41,205 nt of DNA, taken from the NCBI GenBank assembly GCA_030824495.1, contig JAVBXP010000041.1, forward strand, positions 1 through 41,205. Reading direction: 5' to 3'. The stretch comes from a bacterium (GTDB lineage: Bacteria; Pseudomonadota; Alphaproteobacteria; Caulobacterales; Caulobacteraceae). A program made the position numbers and the translations under genes. Every line of letters begins with the position of its first letter. Position 1 is the first letter of the stretch. Shown in pieces: positions 15,742 through 23,634 of the stretch. Under the pieces are notes generated by a model. That model ran no database searches. It worked only from the letters and a program-made list of their open reading frames with translations, and was not told the origin of the DNA.

Positions 15742-16967
15742 GCGTGACGTGGCAGCCTTTCGACGCGGCCGAAGTCGCGAGCGCCGTGGCCGACGCCCTG
15801 TCGGACCGCAAAACCTTGGAACTGATCGGCGGCGGTTCGCGCCGGGCGTTCGGCCGGCCGGTCGAGGCCGATGTGGTCCTCGACCTGTCAGGGGTGAGCG
15901 GCGTCGTCACCTATCAGCCGGAAGAGCTGATCCTGGCGGCCGCGCCCGGCACACCGATGGCGGAGATTGAGGCCATGCTCGCCGAGCGTGGCCAGCAACT
16001 GGCCTTCGAGCCCCCGGATTTCGGCCCGCTGTGGGGATTGCTGGCCGGGCGGGGCACTCTTGGCGGGGCGATCATGACCGGCCGGGGCGGGCCGCGCCGC
16101 CTGACCGCCGGCGGGCCTCGCGACCATTGCCTCGGGGTCAAGGGCGTCAACGGCTTTGGCGAGTCCTTCGCGGCCGGCGGCCGGGTGGTGAAGAACGTCA
16201 CCGGCTTTGACCTGCCCAAGCTGATCGCCGGCAGTTTCGGCACGCTGTGCGCCGCCACCGAACTGACGGTGAAGGTGCTGCCGGCCGCATCTGACACGGC
16301 CACCCTAGCGGTGCTGGGTCTGGGCGATGATGCGGCGATTAAGGTCATGTCCCAGGCGCTGGGCAGTTCGGCGCAGGTGTCGAGCGCCGCGCACCTGCCG
16401 GCCGACATTGCCGGGGTCTCAGCGATGGCGGGTGTGTTCGGCCAGGCGGCCGTGACCCTGCTGAGGCTTGAGGGGGTGCGGCCATCCGTGGCGGCGCGGG
16501 TTGGACATCTGGCGCAGGCGCTGGAAAGCGCCGGCCCTCAGGTCTTGCTCGACCGCGAGGCTTCGATCGCGATCTGGAAGCAGGTCGGTGACGCAGCGTG
16601 GTTTGCAGGAGACGCCGATACGGTGGTCTGGAAGTTGTCGGTTGCGCCGAGCCTCGGCGCGGCGGTCGGGGCGCGCCTGGCCGGAGAGCTTTCGGGGCGC
16701 TGCTACTACGACTGGGGCGGCGGCGGGGTCTGGCTGGAATTGCCGGGCGCTGATCACGCCCATGCCGCCCGCGTGCGCGAAGTGCTGCAGGAGGTCGCCG
16801 GCGGCGATGGCCATGCGACCTTGATGCGCGCGGCCGATGCGGTGCGGGCCACAGAGGACCCGTTCCAACCCCTGGCGCCCGGCGTGGCCGCCTTGAGCGA
16901 GCGGGTGCGGGCGCAGTTCGATCCGCAGGGGATCTTCAATCCCGGCCGTATGTACGGGGGCGCCTGA
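15738..16967 (+). CDS. glcE: Glycolate oxidase subunit GlcE
   Basis: A 409-residue FAD-binding subunit, shorter and more diverged than GlcD. It has a PCMH-type domain with LELIGGGSRRAFGRP, VVLDLSGVSGVVTYQPEELILAAAPGTPMAEIEAML and LGGAIMTGRGGPRRLTAGG, then GRVVKNVTGFDLPKLIAGSFG, which is a GlcE signature, and ends with the FNPGRMYGG motif. The TTG at 15738 overlaps the glcD stop as TTGA; a GTG at 15744 is an equally plausible start and would shorten the protein by two residues. glcF begins in its stop codon (TGATG). Such overlaps suggest coupled synthesis of the three subunits in equal amounts. Confidence 0.92.
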   Translation: MSVTWQPFDAAEVASAVADALSDRKTLELIGGGSRRAFGRPVEADVVLDLSGVSGVVTYQPEELILAAAPGTPMAEIEAMLAERGQQLAFEPPDFGPLWGLLAGRGTLGGAIMTGRGGPRRLTAGGPRDHCLGVKGVNGFGESFAAGGRVVKNVTGFDLPKLIAGSFGTLCAATELTVKVLPAASDTATLAVLGLGDDAAIKVMSQALGSSAQVSSAAHLPADIAGVSAMAGVFGQAAVTLLRLEGVRPSVAARVGHLAQALESAGPQVLLDREASIAIWKQVGDAAWFAGDADTVVWKLSVAPSLGAAVGARLAGELSGRCYYDWGGGGVWLELPGADHAHAARVREVLQEVAGGDGHATLMRAADAVRATEDPFQPLAPGVAALSERVRAQFDPQGIFNPGRMYGGA

Positions 16968-18280
16968 TGCAGACCAGCTTCACGCCCGAGCAACTGACCT
17001 CGCCGGACAACGCCTCGTCCGAGAAGATCATCCGCACTTGCGTCCATTGCGGGTTCTGTACGGCGACCTGCCCGACCTACCTGCTGCTGGGCGACGAGCT
17101 CGATAGTCCGCGCGGGCGCATCTACCTGATGAAGGAGATGTTGGAGAAAGGCGGGTCGCCGGCGCCGCAGACGGTCAAGCACGTTGACCGCTGCCTCTCC
17201 TGCCTGTCGTGCATGACCACCTGCCCGTCGGGCGTGAACTACATGCACCTGGTCGATCACGCTCGCGCCTATATCGAGGAACACCACGTTCGTCCGTGGC
17301 CGGAGCGTTTCCTGCGCTCGATGCTGGCGGTGGTGCTGCCCGACCCAGCCAAGTTCCGCTGGGCGCTGCGCCTGGCCAATGCGGGCCGTCCATTCGCGGG
17401 GCTGCTGCCGGGACGGCTGAAGGCGATGGCGGGGATGGCGCCCAGGCGTCTCCCGGCCGCGGACCCGGCCGAGAAGCCGCAGGTCTTCCCCGCCCATGGC
17501 TCTCGCCGTGCACGCGTCGCGCTGCTGGCGGGCTGCGCCCAACCGGTGCTGGCGCCGGAGATCAACGGCGCGGCGATCCGCCTTTTGAACCGGCTTGGGG
17601 TCGAGGTTGTCACCTCTCGAGGGGCCGGTTGCTGCGGAGCCCTGTCACACCATCTGGGCAAGACTGACCGCTCGCACGCCCAGGCCAAGGCCAACATCAC
17701 CGCCTGGCGCGCGCAGATGGCGGCAGGCGACCTGGACGCGATCATGGTCACCGCCTCCGGGTGCGGGACGACGGTCAAGGACTATGGCTTCATGTTCCGC
17801 GACGACCCGGTTTGGGCCGAGCCGGCGGCGGCGGTCTCGGCGATCGCCAAGGATGTGAGCGAGGTTCTGGCCGGCCTGGACGGCGGACCTTCGGCGGCCG
17901 CCGGCCTTGGCTTGCGGGTCGCCTATCATTCAGCCTGCTCGCTGCAACACGGCCAAGGCCTGCGCGATGAGCCAAAGATGTTGCTGAAGGCGGCGGGATT
18001 CACCGTGGTCGAGCCGTTGGAGCCGCATATCTGCTGCGGTTCGGCGGGGACCTACAATCTGTTGCAGCCGGAGATCGCCGGCAAACTGCGCGATCGCAAG
18101 GTGGCCAATTTGGAAGCCACGCGGCCTGACGTCATCGCCACCGGCAATATCGGCTGCATGACCCAGATTGCCGGGGGATCCGACATCCCGATCGTCCATA
18201 CTGTTGAGCTGCTGGACTGGGCCGCGGGCGGGCCGGTCCCGGCGGCGCTATCTGGAACGCGATTTGCGGCCGGCGTCTGA
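16967..18280 (+). CDS. glcF: Glycolate oxidase iron-sulfur subunit GlcF
   Basis: A 437-residue iron-sulfur subunit with two 4Fe-4S ferredoxin motifs: Cys25, 28, 31 and 35 in CVHCGFCTATCP, and Cys76, 79, 82 and 86 in CLSCLSCMTTCP. They are followed by two CCG domains (GAGCCGALSHHLG near 220 and HICCGSAGTYNLLQPE near 360), as in heterodisulfide-reductase-like subunits. It passes electrons from the flavin subunits to the quinone pool or another acceptor. The ATG overlaps the last base of the glcE stop. A gene for a heme-binding small protein begins 11 bp downstream and may supply the next electron carrier. Confidence 0.94.
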   Translation: MQTSFTPEQLTSPDNASSEKIIRTCVHCGFCTATCPTYLLLGDELDSPRGRIYLMKEMLEKGGSPAPQTVKHVDRCLSCLSCMTTCPSGVNYMHLVDHARAYIEEHHVRPWPERFLRSMLAVVLPDPAKFRWALRLANAGRPFAGLLPGRLKAMAGMAPRRLPAADPAEKPQVFPAHGSRRARVALLAGCAQPVLAPEINGAAIRLLNRLGVEVVTSRGAGCCGALSHHLGKTDRSHAQAKANITAWRAQMAAGDLDAIMVTASGCGTTVKDYGFMFRDDPVWAEPAAAVSAIAKDVSEVLAGLDGGPSAAAGLGLRVAYHSACSLQHGQGLRDEPKMLLKAAGFTVVEPLEPHICCGSAGTYNLLQPEIAGKLRDRKVANLEATRPDVIATGNIGCMTQIAGGSDIPIVHTVELLDWAAGGPVPAALSGTRFAAGV

Positions 18281-18291
18281 GGGGGCGAGGA

Positions 18292-18588
18292 ATGCGTCTA
18301 TTGACTGGCTTGGCGGCCGGCGTGCTGCTGATGGGATTTGGCGGGGCGTTGGCCCAGCCCGCCGTGCCCGGCGCTGAATTGCTTCCGCAAGGCGCTGGTC
18401 GAGACACCACGCTGCGTGTCTGCACCGGTTGCCATGCGCCCGACGTGATCGTGGGCCGCGTACAAAAGTCCGCGCCTTGGCCCGACGTCGTGCAGGCGAT
18501 GGTCGAGAAGGGCGCCGAGGCGACGCCGGAGGAGGTCGCGCAGATCGCGGCCTATCTCAAGAAAGCCCTGCCCGAGACCCCGGCCTGA
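18292..18588 (+). CDS. Small secreted cytochrome c-like protein
   Basis: A 98-residue precursor: signal peptide to about residue 21 (LLTGLAAGVLLMGFGGALAQ), then one heme motif, CTGCH (Cys44, Cys47, His48), and a short helical domain ending EEVAQIAAYLKKALPE, the final helix usual in class I cytochromes. No obvious Met ligand stands in the usual PxxM position; MVEKGAEATPEE has the only methionine after the heme motif (Met70). GAGGA precedes the ATG. It lies 11 bp after glcF and 26 bp before a TonB-dependent receptor gene, all on the plus strand. It could take electrons from GlcF in the periplasm, but that is inferred from position only. Confidence 0.8.
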   Translation: MRLLTGLAAGVLLMGFGGALAQPAVPGAELLPQGAGRDTTLRVCTGCHAPDVIVGRVQKSAPWPDVVQAMVEKGAEATPEEVAQIAAYLKKALPETPA

Positions 18589-18614
18589 GCCGTTCAAGCG
18601 AAAAGTAGCCCGCC

Positions 18615-20606
18615 GTGCCCGTAGACCTTCCTCCGCTCGTCGATGTCGTCACGGTCGAGGCGGCGCGGCTGCCGCCCTCGCCGATGGAGCGGGCCTTTTC
18701 GATGGTGACCCTTGGCGGGGAGACGATCTCGACCGCGCCGCGCCTGGACGAGGCGCTGACCGCGACTCCCGGCGTGCAACTGTTCCGCCGTACGAGCAGC
18801 CAGGCCTCGAACCCGACCACCCAAGGGATCAGCGTTCGCTCCATCGCTGGGTCCGGCGCCAGCCGCGCGCTGGTGACCCTGGACGGCGTGCCGCAGAACG
18901 ATCCGTTCGGCGGCTGGGTGCTGTGGACGGGCCTGCCGCCCATCGGGATCGAGCAGGCGCGTGTGGTGCGCGGCGCCGGGGCGGGGCCATACGGCGCCGG
19001 CGCCCTGACCGGGACCATCCAGTTATCGGAGCGAACCCAGGTCCAGCGAGGCGGCGAGTACGAAGTCTATGGCGGCGAGCGCGGCCTGGCCGGCGGGGCT
19101 GCGGCCGGAGCGGTGGGCGAGGTTTTCGTCAGTGCGGCGGCCGAGCGCAGCGACGGCTGGATCCCTGTGCGCGAAGGGCGAGGAGCCGCCGATCAGCCGC
19201 TCTACTACCGGGGCCTCAGCGGCGCGTTGCGCTGGACCCCGGAACTGGCCGGCAAGCAATTGGCCCTGAGGCTTTCGGGATATCAGGAGAAGCGCGGCGC
19301 CGGGGTGATCGGCGCTGACTCCCGCGCCACCGGCGCGACCTTGTCGGCCACCCTGGTCGAGGCGCCGGCAGCCGAGGGAGACTTGGGCTGGCGCGTCCAA
19401 GGATGGGTGAAGCACTCGGATTTCGAGAACCGCTCGGCCGCGGTGGCGGCGGGCCGGGGCGCCACGACGCCAGCCAGCGAGCAGTACGCCACACCGGCCA
19501 TGGGCTATGGCCTGAACGCCGCCCTGCGCCGCGACGCTGTGGCCGGCGGCTGGGAACTGGGCGTCGACGCCCGCGTCTTTGACGGCGAGACCCGAGAGAA
19601 GTTTCGCTACCTCAGCGGCGCATTCACCCGTCAGCGCCTGGCGGGCGGAACCCAGTCGGTGGCCGGGCTCTATGGCGAGGCCTATCGCAATCTTGGCGAC
19701 TGGCTGCTGACCGGCGGCGTCCGCGTCGATCACTGGGCCACCTATGACGGCCAGCGCGTTGAACGTGACGCCGCCACGGGCGCCGTGACCCTCGACAACC
19801 GCCCGCAGGATCGCGACGGCTGGCTGCCGACCGGGCGCGTGGGCGCTCGCTACGCGACCTCGACCGACGGATATCTACGGGCTGCGGCCTATGCCGGGTT
19901 CAGGCCGGCGACGCTGAACGAACTCTATCGGCCGTTCCGCGTCGGCAACGACGTGACGGAGGCGAACGCCGGGCTAGAGCCGGAAGAGCTCTACGGCGCG
20001 GAATTTGGGCTGGGATCCGATGGCGACCTCCGCTGGGACGTCACGGTCTTCGCCAACCGCCTGGAAAAGGCCGTGGCCAATGTGACTATCGGATTTGGCC
20101 CTGGGACCTTCCCGATCGCGGGCCTCATTCCAGCCGGCGGCGTGCTGCGCCAGCGTCAAAACGCCGGCGAGGTGGACGCCTATGGCGTCGAGGCGCAGAT
20201 CGAGCGGCGTTGGGAAGCGGCCTCACTGCGTTTGGCTGGGGCCTACACTAAGGCCGAGGTCGATGGCGGCGCGGCTGCGCCGCAGCTCACCGGCCTGCGT
20301 CCGGCCCAGACGCCGCGTCTGACGCTCACCGGCGAGGCGACGTGGCAGCCGGTCGAGGCGCTGAACCTACGCGCGGTGATCCGCTATGAAGGCGAGCGCT
20401 ATGACGACGATCTGAACAGCCGCAAGCTGTCGGCGGCGACGGACGTGAACCTGCAGGCCGACTGGTCGGTGTCGCGCGCCGTCACGCTCTATGCGGCGGC
20501 TGAAAACCTGTTCGACGCCAAGATCGAAACGGCCGAGACCGGCGATGGCGTGGAAAGCTATGACCAGCCGCGAACCCTGCGGGTCGGGCTGGTCCTGCGG
20601 CGGTGA
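18615..20606 (+). CDS. TonB-dependent outer-membrane receptor (no visible signal peptide)
   Basis: A 663-residue protein of the TonB-dependent receptor family. The plug domain spans roughly 30-140 (LDEALTATPGVQLFRRTSSQ, RSIAGSGASRALVTLDGVPQNDPFGGWV, GIEQARVVRGAGAGPYGAGALTGTIQL), then the beta-barrel with GFRPATLNELYRPFRVGN and the C-terminal AAENLFDAKIETAETGDG. It should import a scarce nutrient, substrate unknown. Odd points: the GTG at 18615 yields no signal peptide, and an in-frame TAG at 18606-18608 prevents upstream extension. The chain ends VGLVLRR rather than with the usual terminal aromatic. Either the export signal is lost, or there is a frame problem near 18590-18614. It follows glcDEF and the small cytochrome and converges on dut. 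Confidence 0.82.
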   Translation: MPVDLPPLVDVVTVEAARLPPSPMERAFSMVTLGGETISTAPRLDEALTATPGVQLFRRTSSQASNPTTQGISVRSIAGSGASRALVTLDGVPQNDPFGGWVLWTGLPPIGIEQARVVRGAGAGPYGAGALTGTIQLSERTQVQRGGEYEVYGGERGLAGGAAAGAVGEVFVSAAAERSDGWIPVREGRGAADQPLYYRGLSGALRWTPELAGKQLALRLSGYQEKRGAGVIGADSRATGATLSATLVEAPAAEGDLGWRVQGWVKHSDFENRSAAVAAGRGATTPASEQYATPAMGYGLNAALRRDAVAGGWELGVDARVFDGETREKFRYLSGAFTRQRLAGGTQSVAGLYGEAYRNLGDWLLTGGVRVDHWATYDGQRVERDAATGAVTLDNRPQDRDGWLPTGRVGARYATSTDGYLRAAAYAGFRPATLNELYRPFRVGNDVTEANAGLEPEELYGAEFGLGSDGDLRWDVTVFANRLEKAVANVTIGFGPGTFPIAGLIPAGGVLRQRQNAGEVDAYGVEAQIERRWEAASLRLAGAYTKAEVDGGAAAPQLTGLRPAQTPRLTLTGEATWQPVEALNLRAVIRYEGERYDDDLNSRKLSAATDVNLQADWSVSRAVTLYAAAENLFDAKIETAETGDGVESYDQPRTLRVGLVLRR

Positions 20607-20620
20607 TCAGGCGCTTGTGA

Positions 20621-21094
20621 TCAGACGCCGGTGGAGCCGTAGCCGCCGGCCCCGCGCACCGTTTCGTCCAGCTCGTCAGCCTCGATCAGCGTCCATTGCG
20701 GCGCCGCCGCGATGATCCCCTGGGCGATGCGATCGCCGCGGCGGACGTGGAAGGTCTCGGCTCCGAGGTTGATCAGGCACACCGAGATCTCGCCGCGATA
20801 GTCGCAGTCGACGGTGCCGGGCGCGTTGACGATCGACACGCCATTCTTGGCGGCGAGCCCTGAGCGCGGACGGATCTGCATTTCGTAGCCGATCGGCAGG
20901 GCGACCACGAAGCCGGTCGGCACCAGAGCGCGCGCGCCGGGCTCAATGCTCAGGGTTTCTCCCTCGGGCACGGCGGCGCGGAAGTCGAAGCCGGCGGCCC
21001 CGGCGGTCGCATAGGCCGGCAGGGGCAGGTCGTGATTGCCATCCCAACGCTTGAAGGCGGCCGTCAGAGGCGTCACGCCGCGCGGTTCAGTCAT
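20621..21094 (-). CDS. dut: Deoxyuridine 5'-triphosphate nucleotidohydrolase (dUTPase)
   Basis: A 157-residue trimeric-type dUTPase, which hydrolyses dUTP to dUMP and keeps uracil out of DNA. The five motifs are visible: [13 protein letters not shown] (1), [11 protein letters not shown] (2), [20 protein letters not shown] (3), [11 protein letters not shown] (4) and the C-terminal arm [11 protein letters not shown] (5). The ATG at 21094 follows AAGGGCGACCATC; the frame is open further upstream, to 21382, but that part overlaps the amidase gene. It is the last gene of dapB-amidase-dut, 70 bp after the amidase, and converges on the TonB receptor gene. Confidence 0.96.
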   Translation of the reverse strand: MTEPRGVTPLTAAFKRWDGNHDLPLPAYATAGAAGFDFRAAVPEGETLSIEPGARALVPTGFVVALPIGYEMQIRPRSGLAAKNGVSIVNAPGTVDCDYRGEISVCLINLGAETFHVRRGDRIAQGIIAAAPQWTLIEADELDETVRGAGGYGSTGV

Positions 21095-21164
21095 GATGGT
21101 CGCCCTTGGTTCGAATTGGATGGCGGGAATGCCAGAGCCGGCGCGCCGCCTCAAGCTGATCGGC

Positions 21165-22595
21165 TCAGATCGCCGGAGGTGCGACGAAGCCGCCCAGGTT
21201 TTCATCGATCGCCTGGGCGATGGCCAGGGTCCGCGAGTCCGCGCCATGCGGACCGATGATCTGCACGCCGACCGGCAGGCCCGACGCCGCCAATCCGATC
21301 GGAACGGTCGTAGCCGGCAGGTAGCAGGCGGTGGCGAGCGATATCCAATCCAGCATGGCTCCATAGGGCAGGCTGCGCCCATCGGACGTCTTCAGCTTGC
21401 GCGTCGCGAACGGGCTATGGTCATGCGGGAAAGCGACGACGGGGGCGACCGGCGCGATAATGACGTCGAAGACCGCGAAGGCGTCCTGGGCCGTTTGCTT
21501 CAAGCGGGCCCGCGCCTCATCGGCGGCGATCCATTCGGCGTGGGTGGCGGCGTAGCCGCGGACCATGGCCGCCCATGACTTGCGACCAAGGCCCATGCCG
21601 AGGGCCAGACCCGCGATCCCGCGCATCCGCCGCATGGCGGTCTGGCTGCGAGGCGGCAGGTCGGTCGCCACCACCGAGCCCAGCAGGATCTGATAGGCGG
21701 CCGTGAGCTGGTCGAGGGGGACGGGATTGGAGATCGCCCGCACCTCGGCGCCCGCCGCCGACAACTGGCCGTGCAGCACCTCGATCACCGCTGCGACCTC
21801 AGGGTCGAGGGGGAAACCGTCGAGCCAGAGGCCGATCTTCAGCCGCGAGAGGTCGGCGATGTCGGCCTTGGCGGGAACGCCCTCGGTCATGACCGATAGC
21901 AGCAGTCGCAGGTCGCGGGCCGAGCGGGCCATCGGACCGACGACGTTGAGATCGCGCTCGGCGTGGGTGCCCGGCGTCGGCGGGACGTGCCCTCGCTGGG
22001 AGACCAATCCCCAGGTCGGCTTGTGGGAAAAGACCCCGCAGAAGCTGGCCGGCACCCGCAAGGAGCCGCCGATGTCGGAACCCATTTCCAGGGGGGTGAC
22101 GCCTGCAGCGAGCGCGGCGGCGGCCCCGCCTGACGAACCGCCCGGCGTTCGGGTCACATCCCAGGGATTGTTGGTCACGCCGTAGAGCCCGTTGAAGCTC
22201 TGCCAGTCGGCGGCCATCACCGGGACGTTGGTCTTGCCCCAGATGACCGCCCCGGCCTGGCGGACCTGGCCGATGGCGGCCGCGTCCTCGGCCTTGCGCC
22301 GACGCAGGCCCTCGACGCCGGAGGACGCGGGCATGCCGGCGACGTCCAGAGTGTCTTTGATGGTCATCGGCAGGCCGCAGAGCGGGCCGCGGGTCACCCC
22401 CTTGGCGCGCAGGTCGTCCATCGCCTTGGCGGTGTCGAGCGCGCGCTCCAGGTCAGCGGCGACGACTGCGTTAAGGCGGCTGTGGGTCTGTTCATGCCGC
22501 GCCAGCGAGAGCTTCAGCAACTCGACAGCCGAGATTTCCTTCGCCTTCAGCGCCGACAGCTGGGCTGTGGCGTCGCGAGCGAGGAGGTCGCTCAC
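21165..22595 (-). CDS. Amidase (amidase-signature family)
   Basis: A 476-residue amidase-signature enzyme with the Ser-cisSer-Lys triad: Lys80 in [14 protein letters not shown], the cis-serine in [13 protein letters not shown] (Ser154/155) and the nucleophile Ser178 in [12 protein letters not shown]. The C-terminal [30 protein letters not shown] is also typical. It is not GatA: there is no gatB/gatC nearby and substrate-region residues differ, so it is probably a general amide hydrolase; the substrate is unknown. The GTG start at 22595 overlaps the dapB stop as GTGA, and the dapB tail supplies GGAG upstream. The open frame reaches 23099 only because it overlaps dapB. Confidence 0.9.
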   Translation of the reverse strand: MSDLLARDATAQLSALKAKEISAVELLKLSLARHEQTHSRLNAVVAADLERALDTAKAMDDLRAKGVTRGPLCGLPMTIKDTLDVAGMPASSGVEGLRRRKAEDAAAIGQVRQAGAVIWGKTNVPVMAADWQSFNGLYGVTNNPWDVTRTPGGSSGGAAAALAAGVTPLEMGSDIGGSLRVPASFCGVFSHKPTWGLVSQRGHVPPTPGTHAERDLNVVGPMARSARDLRLLLSVMTEGVPAKADIADLSRLKIGLWLDGFPLDPEVAAVIEVLHGQLSAAGAEVRAISNPVPLDQLTAAYQILLGSVVATDLPPRSQTAMRRMRGIAGLALGMGLGRKSWAAMVRGYAATHAEWIAADEARARLKQTAQDAFAVFDVIIAPVAPVVAFPHDHSPFATRKLKTSDGRSLPYGAMLDWISLATACYLPATTVPIGLAASGLPVGVQIIGPHGADSRTLAIAQAIDENLGGFVAPPAI

Positions 22596-23365
22596 TCCTT
22601 CAGCCCCAACACGTCCTGCATGTCGTAGAGGCCGGGTGGTTGCAGCGCGACCCAGCGGGCGGCTTCGACCGCGCCGCGCGCGAACAGGCCCCGGTCGCGC
22701 GCCGAGTGGCTGATAGTCAGGATCTCGTCCTCCGCCGCGAAGGTCACCGAGTGCTCGCCGATGATGTCGCCGCCGCGCATGACCGAGAAGCCGATGTCGC
22801 CAGCCCGGCGGGCGCCGGTGATGCCGTCGCGGCCGCGCTGAGCGACGTCGTCTAGCTTTACGCCACGCCCCTGCGCGGCGGCCTCGCCCAGCATCAGGGC
22901 GGTGCCGGACGGGGCGTCGACCTTGCGCTTGTGGTGGGCCTCGAAGATCTCGATGTCGTAGACCTCCGGACCCAGCGCGCGGGCGGCCTTGGCCACCATG
23001 CCCATCAGCATGTTCACGCCGAGCGAGTAGTTGCCGGCATGGACGATGGCGATCGACTTGCTGGCCTGCGCGATGGCGGCGAGCTGTTCGTCCGAGCACC
23101 CGGTGGAGCCGATGACCAGGGCCGGCCCGCCGCGGGCGGCCGCGCTCTGGGCCAGGGCGACCGAGGCGGCCGGTGTGGTGAAGTCGATCACGACCTGGGC
23201 GACCGCAAGGGCGGCGTCGGCCTCGATCAGGCCGTCTTCCGCGGCGCCGGGGCGGTCGAACCGCGCAGAGAGCCGTACGTCTTGGCGGCCGGAAATCACG
23301 GTCGCAACCGCTTGTCCCATGCGGCCGAGCGCCCCGGCCACGGCGATATCGATGGGTTGGGACAA
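22592..23365 (-). CDS. dapB: 4-hydroxy-tetrahydrodipicolinate reductase
   Basis: A 257-residue enzyme of the lysine/diaminopimelate pathway that reduces 4-hydroxy-tetrahydrodipicolinate with NAD(P)H. The nucleotide-binding GALGRMG is at 11-17, [12 protein letters not shown] and [12 protein letters not shown] follow, and the catalytic/substrate block [15 protein letters not shown] (142-154 region, His144, His145, Lys148) is intact. I chose the TTG at 23365 because GGAGAG lies 6 nt before it; another TTG at 23395 has no ribosome-binding site and adds ten residues not expected for the family. It heads the dapB-amidase-dut group. Confidence 0.95.
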   Translation of the reverse strand: MSQPIDIAVAGALGRMGQAVATVISGRQDVRLSARFDRPGAAEDGLIEADAALAVAQVVIDFTTPAASVALAQSAAARGGPALVIGSTGCSDEQLAAIAQASKSIAIVHAGNYSLGVNMLMGMVAKAARALGPEVYDIEIFEAHHKRKVDAPSGTALMLGEAAAQGRGVKLDDVAQRGRDGITGARRAGDIGFSVMRGGDIIGEHSVTFAAEDEILTISHSARDRGLFARGAVEAARWVALQPPGLYDMQDVLGLKE

Positions 23366-23634
23366 GGGGAACTCTCCGACGCGCGCGACAATCAAGGAGC
23401 GCTAGTGTCCCGGCGCAAGGGACCGGGTCAAGGTCGCGTTGGCGAGTTCCGGCTCTCTACAGGGACGGCTCGGCTGGTTCCGGGATGGGGCTCCCGACGC
23501 GGCGTCATGCTGGCGAACCGAACACAGCCAAGGAAAAGAACGGCTCTGCTGGCGTCTGACGGGTGTTGTGAGCGCAAAGTCGGCTCTATAGGTTGGCCGC
23601 CCCAACCCGCACGACCGAGGAAACGCCGCCCCCA

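Noticed and set aside
21165..23099. A 644-residue amidase with an N-terminal extension
   Set aside because: The first 168 residues come from dapB read in another frame; the GTG at 22595 with a GTGA overlap is the natural start.
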